Positions 57,068 to 64,000 of a stretch of 64,000 nucleotides of DNA are shown piece by piece (the first letter of the stretch is position 1; each line of letters begins with the position of its first letter). The translations under genes and the position numbers were made by a program. The stretch comes from Collybiopsis luxurians FD-317 M1 (lineage: Eukaryota; Basidiomycota; Agaricomycetes; Agaricales; Omphalotaceae), in assembly GCA_000827265.1 (NCBI GenBank), contig KN834755.1:582063-646062 (forward strand). The letters run 5' to 3'. Below the pieces are notes generated by a model. That model did not search any database. It saw nothing but the letters and a program-made list of their open reading frames with translations, and was not told where the DNA came from.

Positions 57068-57863
57068 ATGCCGGCTGGATTCCTCATCGTTTACTCTGAG
57101 CCCGGCGAGCTCGCTACTCTTGATGAATTCCAAGGTCAGTTTCACGAAACTATATACACAGTGTTACAGCTCACTTGTTAGAAGATTGGTACAACAACGA
57201 ACACGTACCCCTACGCATGAATTACCTCAAATCCTTCCTCACCGGAGCGCGGTACTCCGCGCTGGACTCCAAAGTCCCATCCTGGACGGCCCTCTACGAT
57301 ATTGATGACACCGCGACCTTTTCACACGAGTCCTACACTCGTCTTCGCGCGAATCGCAGCCCCAGAGAGGCGGAGTTGGTTAAGAGGCTGAGTATACTCG
57401 ATCGACAGGCGGCGGAGGTTGTGGAGGATTCTGGAGAGTCAAAGTTGACGAGTTCGTTAGGTGTGGAGAATCCGAGTAAGGGATTGGTGACTCATGGAGT
57501 TGGGGATGATGAGGAAAAGGCTAAAGCGTGGTTCAGTACGGCGGTGGAAGGGATGAAGGGAGCTGAAGGGTGGGTGAGGTCGAGGTTGTTTAAGTGTATT
57601 GATAGTTCTCGAACGGGGGTATCGGTTCCTCCGGGTCCCGAAGCGCAGATTGTGCCGAGATATTTTGTTGTACATGGTGAGTGAGACTCGATATTGCTTG
57701 CTTTGGTACTCATATATACACCTCTGATCTTCCAGAATTTACGACTCCAGAGGCAACGTCTTCTGCGATTTCGTCCAATGAGAGGATTTCGAATTTGCGT
57801 CGTTGGGGATTGTATAAGGCATATCCAGGAATTGCACAAGGAAATCTGAAGGTGGAGGCGTAG
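57068..57863 (+). CDS. EthD-like dimeric alpha/beta-barrel protein
   Basis: Exons 57068-57134, 57182-57676 and 57736-57863 give 690 nt, 229 aa. The N-terminus GFLIVYSEPGELATLDEFQ followed by DWYNNEHVPLRM is the mark of a two-repeat ferredoxin-like barrel protein common in basidiomycetes. In the family, D-W-Y-x-x-E-H-x-P forms the first helix, and the second half here contains LYKAYPGIA. Members are poorly characterised; some EthD proteins aid oxidative catabolism. No signal peptide. It is followed 393 bases later by an NmrA-like oxidoreductase on the same strand. Confidence 0.8.
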
Positions 57864-58256
57864 GATGAGCTGTATCACTGTGTTTACATGGATTACCAGA
57901 ATGTCAAGCGTTTCCCATCCTCAATGTTGTACGATCGTGTGAACGACTAGGCACCTGTGAAAGCTTGTTCTTCTCCCACACAACATCCCTCAATCGCCCC
58001 TGCCAGAGCCCATCGTTGACCGTCAGCGTCGGGATTGCCTTACTCATCCAGCAGGGATTTCCGACGGAAGTTCCTTTTCCAGTGCTCATCTAGCGATCCG
58101 TTGGCAGAACAGGCAATCTTGCATCCTTACTCATCCGAGCCATTTTAGCTCTATAATAGGCTATAACTTTAAAACATATCATCTTCAACTCTCTGCTCAT
58201 CAATCAATCTCTAGTCCCCAAACCTTTAACAGCTATTTTCCCTCGACGAAAATAAC
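57864..58256. other. Intergenic promoter region
   Basis: tctataataggc at 58151 may be a TATA element for the gene at 58257. Nothing else. Confidence 0.4.
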
Positions 58257-60013
58257 ATGTCCAGTGCAACTAGTACTAGTACTGCAGTGCTTTTAACCGG
58301 TGCATCCGGGTATCTGTAAGTGCCGATTCCTTCTTCTGACGTATTACGCTGAACACTGATCTCGTATGCGTATGGTCGTTTGTATGGGAATGGCAGAGGC
58401 GGAAGCTTGTTGGTTCATCTACTGCGCAAATTCAACCTCGAGTCTCACAATGTCAGCCTGTACACCCTCGTGCGGAAACCCGAACAAGTAGTCAAGGTTC
58501 AAGAGCTAGGAGGGAACGTTACAGTCTTGGTCGGAGATGTTTTGGATGCGGAAGGGATGAAGAAGCTGATTATCGACAATTCCAGTAAGTCTAACCGATA
58601 ACTTTGATCGACTGCGGATAATGGATAGATGGAACTGATGATTCCGCTTTGTGCGTTGAAAAAAAAAAGTTTCCATCGTTATTGAAACCGTCGACGCTCG
58701 CCAATTCGCTGTCGCACAGCCGTGCATCGAAGCTCTGGCGGTTGTAAAGGACAAACTTGATGTTCCTGTTCATTTCGTTCACGTACGTCCAAAAATGATG
58801 CGCTATTTGCAGTGATTGCCTCCCTCCGTCTAACTTCGAACCCATGCCCATTTGAATCCCATCGGATCGAATCGGTATGATATATATTATTATAGACATC
58901 CGGGGCGAAAATGTTTTCGAGCCATGTCGGAGTTGATCAGTCTGGTTTTTTGAATGACGATGATGGGGATGTGTATAACACGATGGCTGGACTCGACACT
59001 CGGCATCCTGTGATGAAGAAGGTGAGTGTAGTTTCAGGTGTTTTTCTCCTTTTGGATTCGTCGGTGATGAGTGTAAAAAATACTGACTTACAGCGCCTTG
59101 GTGCTATAGTTTGTCGGATTGAATAACCAGATTATCGACTTTGCTGAGAGCAAAGGGGTACGAGCGTATATAGTTGCTCCTCCTATGGTTTGTAAGCTGA
59201 ATGATTCTTCGTCTTTTTTCCGAGGACTAGGTATTGATTAGGACATCCTATAGACGGGCCAGGGAAGGGGTTTGGGAATAAGATATCTATTCAAAACGTC
59301 GCTCTCGTTAGAGTCGCCAGAGCGTTAGGTCAACTATACCAAGTCGACAAAACTGACACGGTGCGTTGCGTCCCAATCCCCATTATTATTATTTATAGAA
59401 TTGAACGACAACGCTGTACAGATCTGGGCGCTCATGCACATCGACGATCAAACCTCCCTCTACGCCACAGTCCTCTCCGGCATCCTCACTCTTAAAGCTC
59501 CCTATGGCAAGAACGGTTTCTACTTTTCCGAAAACGGAACTTTCAGCTGGAGGCAGCTCTCCCTCGCCATCGTCAATTATCTCCGGAAGCGGAACGGTTT
59601 GGACGGCGTTGATTCTTTACCAGCAGCGAATGATGAAGACCTGATTGCGACGGGTCAGGTTTTGGGTTGCGATGTCGGGATGGTACCTGTGTCGTTTGCG
59701 GGCAAGTGAGTTCTTTTTTGTTTCTTTTGTGGCTTTGCTATGTTTGCTTTTTCGGCTCGCGCTGCTTGCGTCTGTTGCGTTGTTTTCGGAACGCCAAGTG
59801 ATTGACTGACTGACGCTGGTAACCCTGCCTCCTCCCCCCCTCTCTTTGCGTCCTTGATTTTTTAGCTGCTTGATCCGTGGTAACAATGCCCGAAAGTTGG
59901 GATGGAATCCACAACATGGGGTAGAGCATTTGATGAGCAGCGTTGATGAAGAGGTCGCATTTATTGTGAAGGAAGATGTAGGCTTTACCGGAACTGGAGC
60001 TAAATTGTCTTGA
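58257..60013 (+). CDS. NmrA/NAD-dependent epimerase-like Rossmann oxidoreductase
   Basis: Exons 58257-58315, 58397-58584, 58670-58782, 58896-59021, 59110-59191, 59254-59360, 59422-59705 and 59866-60013 give 1107 nt, 368 aa. The nucleotide-binding motif LLTGASGYLGG (G-x-x-G-x-x-G, split by intron 1) opens the protein, then VLVGDVLDAEGM, SIVIETVDA, FVHTSGAKMF and VAPPMVYGPGKGFGNKIS. The catalytic Tyr-x3-Lys of classical epimerases is not obvious, and it resembles the atypical extended SDR/NmrA group. An NAD(P)-dependent reductase or a redox sensor are both possible. Intron 7 is unusually long (160 nt) and pyrimidine-rich. No membrane or secretion signal. Confidence 0.85.
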
Positions 60014-63000
60014 TCTTAGGGTGTGGAAACAGAATAGTACATAGTCTTACATACACACCGATTCTAACTTGTTTTCGAGTTATTGATTTATTTATCGCCA
60101 TGTCTTCTTCCACAAGACAATTTTGAATTCATTGAGTGGGTAGTCATTTCAGACGTCAACTGATCGCCTTCGGTCGGAATTGAGCGAAAGTATGCGACCG
60201 GCTCGAGTTTTCTTTTCTTTCCATGTGTTTTACTGACCGGGCAAGACCACTACCTAGATCCTTGATCGAAATCTCTTGTCGATAATTATGCGAGGCGGTA
60301 CTCTCGGACATACAAGCCAAACCTCTACTGTATGATCCTCAGGGTAGACGCTGAGTGGGCGATGCATCGAAAGTGAATCGCTCCGGTACTATGTGATGAT
60401 CCTTGCATCCTTCACCACGTCATGTCATGATATCGATGGAAGATTCAAGATTGAGACTGTTGAGTCTCGGCTGGAAGATCTCAATCGTGACTCCCTGGGC
60501 AGTGCTCGAGGGTGGCAATCAAGATGGAAGGTCTTCAGACTTCTCAATTCAAATGTACTCTATGTACTCATGCTCAAATTAACCTTGACATTACACTGCG
60601 GTGCTGGAAGGCTGTGGGACTCGCGTTGGTGTGCATACGACTCGATGAGAGCCATCATCAAAGCAAAGTGTCGTGCGACTGTGAACAAAACGTCTGTGGC
60701 CTACCTTGACCTCACCGTAGTGTACTACCCGTTTCCTCGTGATACAGCACTTGTCACATCTCCAAAATCACGACGATTTCTTGATGAGTACATACAGATG
60801 TATTTATGCAGCACTGAAACACGTTTAGGTCAGGGTGTTCCCGGATTTATTGAAACGATGGCCTAAGTATGTATGTAGTCGAACGTATTTACACATATTG
60901 TGTAGTACTTTACTTGTTTAGAGCTAGCTGGTAACACGGCTACTAGTAGTCACCGCAGTAACCGCGGAGATTAAGGTCAGCGGAGCCGTCGAATAGAGGC
61001 TAACTTCATAGAAACCATTCAAACCCATCAGGATCTGAAATTGGGCAAATAATTATAGTAGGAATGACATCCGAACGTGCTATGCAACATGTACTTATGT
61101 ACACCAGTCAACGCATACAGCTGCATATGCTCAACGCTGATAGAGTTTTTTTGACGACCCTGAGGATCTGGCCACTCGAGAGACTCGTGTGGTCCAACGT
61201 CAGCTTGATTTCGAGACCTAACGCGTGTTTATTCATTTAGATATTCATGAAACACTTGCCTCTACATGTAGAGCAGATATGGATACCATAATGATTTAGG
61301 AGCGACGCCGTTCCCTGGTTCATATTCGTACAGAAACTATGTACGTCTGAAGAAACTGATTTTGTATTCGGTTGGCCAAAAAAATCACAGATGTATCTTC
61401 GGAGATGGACCTATTCCTTATCGCACAATCTCCACCCGGGAATTTGTACCCTCGAAGCCAAGTTCCGAGGCTGAATTCCCGTCTAGATCTCATATGGAAG
61501 AGGGTCTTTATGTTGGGGTGGCGTTTGTGGAGCCAAAGACCCTTTCCTGTTGAGTAGATGCACGATGATTGGCTTGTGCAAAATGCAACGAGGACATGGA
61601 AGTATGGAAGGAAGGCAAGGTCTATCACACGGGCATTGACACTGAACACCGGAAACGTACACGAGAAGCAAACTTGAACGGTTATCAGAACATATGACTC
61701 TCGGTTGCGCGACTGACTCGGACAATAAATAATGCAGGAAGAAAATTCTTCTTTGGACCGTATTCGTGCTGGACGCAAGGCCCTGGGGGAATAGCAGTTT
61801 ACTACGCATATAAGTGGACGATTTGCTGTAAAGAAATCATATGAGAAATCATATGTGATATGGCCAGCCTGCGCGGCAAAGGTCCACATTCAAGCTGATC
61901 GTCGGCGCCAGAAAGTCGGAAATGAAGCAAATTCAATCGTTGAATGGGCGGGTACTCAGTGTACTCATTCCTAAGGTTCAAACGCATGTGGAATTGACGG
62001 AAAGACTTATATTCCGTGCAAGTCGGGAGGTAATAGTACCACTTGAGTCTCGCATAGTCCAGACTGTACTTTTTTTGCCCAGTTTCCACGTACTACTGTA
62101 CTATTGATGCTACTTACCACATGTTCACGAGTGACTATTTATGTATAGATACGTATATAGTTATATAGTTGCTGATTTACGGTTTCATCTGAGAAGAAAA
62201 AAAAGTTTATTTTTCTTTTTGCCGTTTTCGGGAAGTTTTCTCTCTCACTTTTTGACATACGCCGTGGCAAGAGAGCTGATGCGTGCGTCAACGCTTTTGA
62301 TCATGTCTTGATACACTCCGTTGGATCGGCTGATTGCCCAAGAAAGGAACTGGATCAACCTTTAATGGAAAGTGGATGGGGAGGAAGGAACGGCTGTGGG
62401 CGGTCGTTGTTCACCGTTGTTTGGTAGGGAGTCGGACTCATCTTCATAGCAACCCTTTGAGCCAGATTGGGTGAGAGATCTCACATGGACTTATCGTCAA
62501 TTCAATTGCCAAGTTGATTCTTCGCGCTGGGCATTTTCAGTGGCGCCGACCCTGGAAGGCCCTGGGGATCATAAGGGGATCATCAAATGCAAGACTTTTA
62601 CTCGGATACTCCGACATCAGGACTTTGTAGGAGTTTGTAGGGCTTTAGCCACGAGATTCAAGTTTTCGGGAGAGAATTTGTCTTCTTTTTCTATTTAGCT
62701 TGATCACTAAGAAATTCCGAGAATGCCCGTGCGCAGAAAGAGTAATACAAATTGCTGAGCGGCGCGCGCACACAAGACAGTCAAGAATCAGGGATCCAGT
62801 ATTCTTAGCGAGCAGATGGTAGGACGGGAATTATCTAAGAACTTGATTCCTGAGGAGTCAGGTAACGAAAAAGTAACATATGTATGTAGCGTAACGAGTG
62901 TAAAGGAGGCATCATTAGGCTACGATCATTCCAAATGACTCGACATGCATCCGTACTCTATATACACGTAAGATATTCAGGTTACAAATGACAACTAACC

Positions 63001-64000
63001 CACTTTTGTCCAACTTACGGCGTTTTCATGGATGATGAGGATGCGAGAGGAAACGATTGGCATATAACTAGGTGGTATACTAGTTTATCGTTTGTGAGTT
63101 TTGGAATTTATATACTTACGCTGGTTTGCATACAAAACCAAAATGACACCTCCCGACACGACATCACATCATGATCAAACGTTGTAGTCTGTTATGATTA
63201 CGATGAAGTGGTACAGCGGAGGCGTTTGGGTCTAAATGCCTGTAAACTAGTATCAATTTAGTAGGTGGCCTTTTCGGGGTCTGTTTCCGTCGCAATCTTG
63301 AATTTCGAGGTTCGAGTGGACAAGTTGAAGACAGTCAACGGGAGGGCTGAAGCCACAAATTTCAGTCATTCGCGGGGGGTCCGAGATGGAATCGATAATC
63401 CGATATGAATTCTGCAAGAAAGGTTAGACACAACATGCGTTGGAGGGACGACTCGGAATGAAGGATCATGATTATTCGATGAATAATCTTTAAATAAGTG
63501 GAGACTCGGTAAGTGAAGTGGCGTTGTGGAGACGCTCGGAATTCGGGAAGCAGAGATCCTTTCATGTCTTCTTCCTTAATAAGTAAGGTAGTTGTAAGTA
63601 CTTATTAGGGTATCTCGGCTGAATAGCGCGGGAGACAGTAACATGCATGTACCGTCTAAGGATAGGGGAAGGGCAAGGGAGGTGCCGAGGATGTATTTCG
63701 AATAACGTTGGGCGCAGCGTAGATAGACAGATGGTAGTGAAGTACTACATACATCCTACACGTACGACTAAGCACATAGGGACTGGAAGAGAGATTCGGA
63801 AGCGACCTAGGTGTTTATGCTGTATGCTCGAGTTGAGGAGAGAACGTTAAGCACGGTACCAGTGCTTGACTGTGATGATTGACAGGAGCAGGTGCCATTT
63901 AATTAAACTACGTGCATAGGATGCATAGGATAGCACCATTGTATCAGCGTACACACTTCTTAACATGGAAGGCTAGCGGCAGTGTACTGGCCCCCCATAT
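60014..64000. other. No convincing gene
   Basis: ORFs of 157 codons (60393-60866, plus) and 189 codons (61889-61320, minus) have odd composition and no motif. A 33-codon minus-strand stretch ending near 62249 (WAISRSNGVYQDMIKSVDAR) looks coding-like but has an in-frame stop just upstream and no linked exon. No tRNA, rRNA or tandem repeat was recognised. Confidence 0.4.

Noticed and set aside
60393..60866. 157-codon ORF as a gene
   Set aside because: Composition is unlike the verified exons and no domain or splice structure supports it.
61320..61889. 189-codon minus-strand ORF as a gene
   Set aside because: Rich in Cys, Ser and Phe in no pattern, no motif; other frames in the region are also partly open.
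62249..62380. C-terminal exon of an unseen minus-strand gene (WAISRSNGVYQDMIKS)
   Set aside because: An in-frame stop lies just upstream and no acceptor or preceding exon could be joined with confidence.

Overview
The window looks like nuclear DNA of a filamentous basidiomycete, most likely an Agaricomycete. The evidence is genes split by many 50-65 nt GT-AG introns (two GC-AG introns and several 14-19 nt microexons included), small TATA-driven intronless genes, a NACHT-WD40 protein of the Agaricomycete type, a basidiomycete-type 7-TM protein family, and a Ty1/copia element with Tc1/mariner and hAT-like miniature elements. I could not identify the species.

Layout. (A) 1-24.6 kb is a locally duplicated accessory region. 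It holds three copies of a salicylate-hydroxylase-like FAD monooxygenase (2405-4172, 18435-20193, 22922-24636). All three are intact at 428 aa with the same nine-exon structure. An intronless PD-(D/E)XK-like protein (1010-1540) precedes copy 1, and only its 3' remnant precedes copy 2 (17435-17560). An intronless 70-aa Cys/His-rich protein (16632-16844, 21932-22144) precedes copies 2 and 3. The spacers hold a Ty1/copia element (4377-9170), a secreted cysteine-rich protein (11224-11810), a Tc1-like MITE, a probable solo LTR, a hAT-like MITE and decayed copia-like sequence. Paralogous repeats preserve unoccupied versions of several insertion sites. (B) 24.9-34.4 kb is ordinary gene space: a GST (minus), an AVT-type amino-acid transporter, a secreted GH78-like glycosidase and a 7-TM protein (minus). 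(C) 34.4-48.5 kb is repeat-rich and contains one large NACHT-WD40 NLR-like gene (minus, 1756 aa, nineteen 43-residue WD repeats), flanked by foldback elements. (D) 48.6-56.9 kb is a tandem duplication of a [GH78-like glycosidase + SAM methyltransferase] pair. The first unit keeps the glycosidase and has a dead methyltransferase; the second keeps the methyltransferase and has only glycosidase scraps. A broken Tc1 transposase split by a CCTGAGG-rich repeat lies between them. (E) 57.0-60.0 kb has an EthD-like alpha/beta-barrel protein and an NmrA/epimerase-like oxidoreductase. 60-64 kb shows no convincing gene.

Function. The monooxygenases and the GST would suit oxidation plus conjugation of aromatic compounds. 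The GH78-like enzymes and the cysteine-rich protein carry secretion signals. The NLR-like protein belongs to the fungal allorecognition/innate-immunity class. All gene models were spliced by hand; for each, exon phases close and the summed length is divisible by three. No searches were run, so family names rest on motifs.
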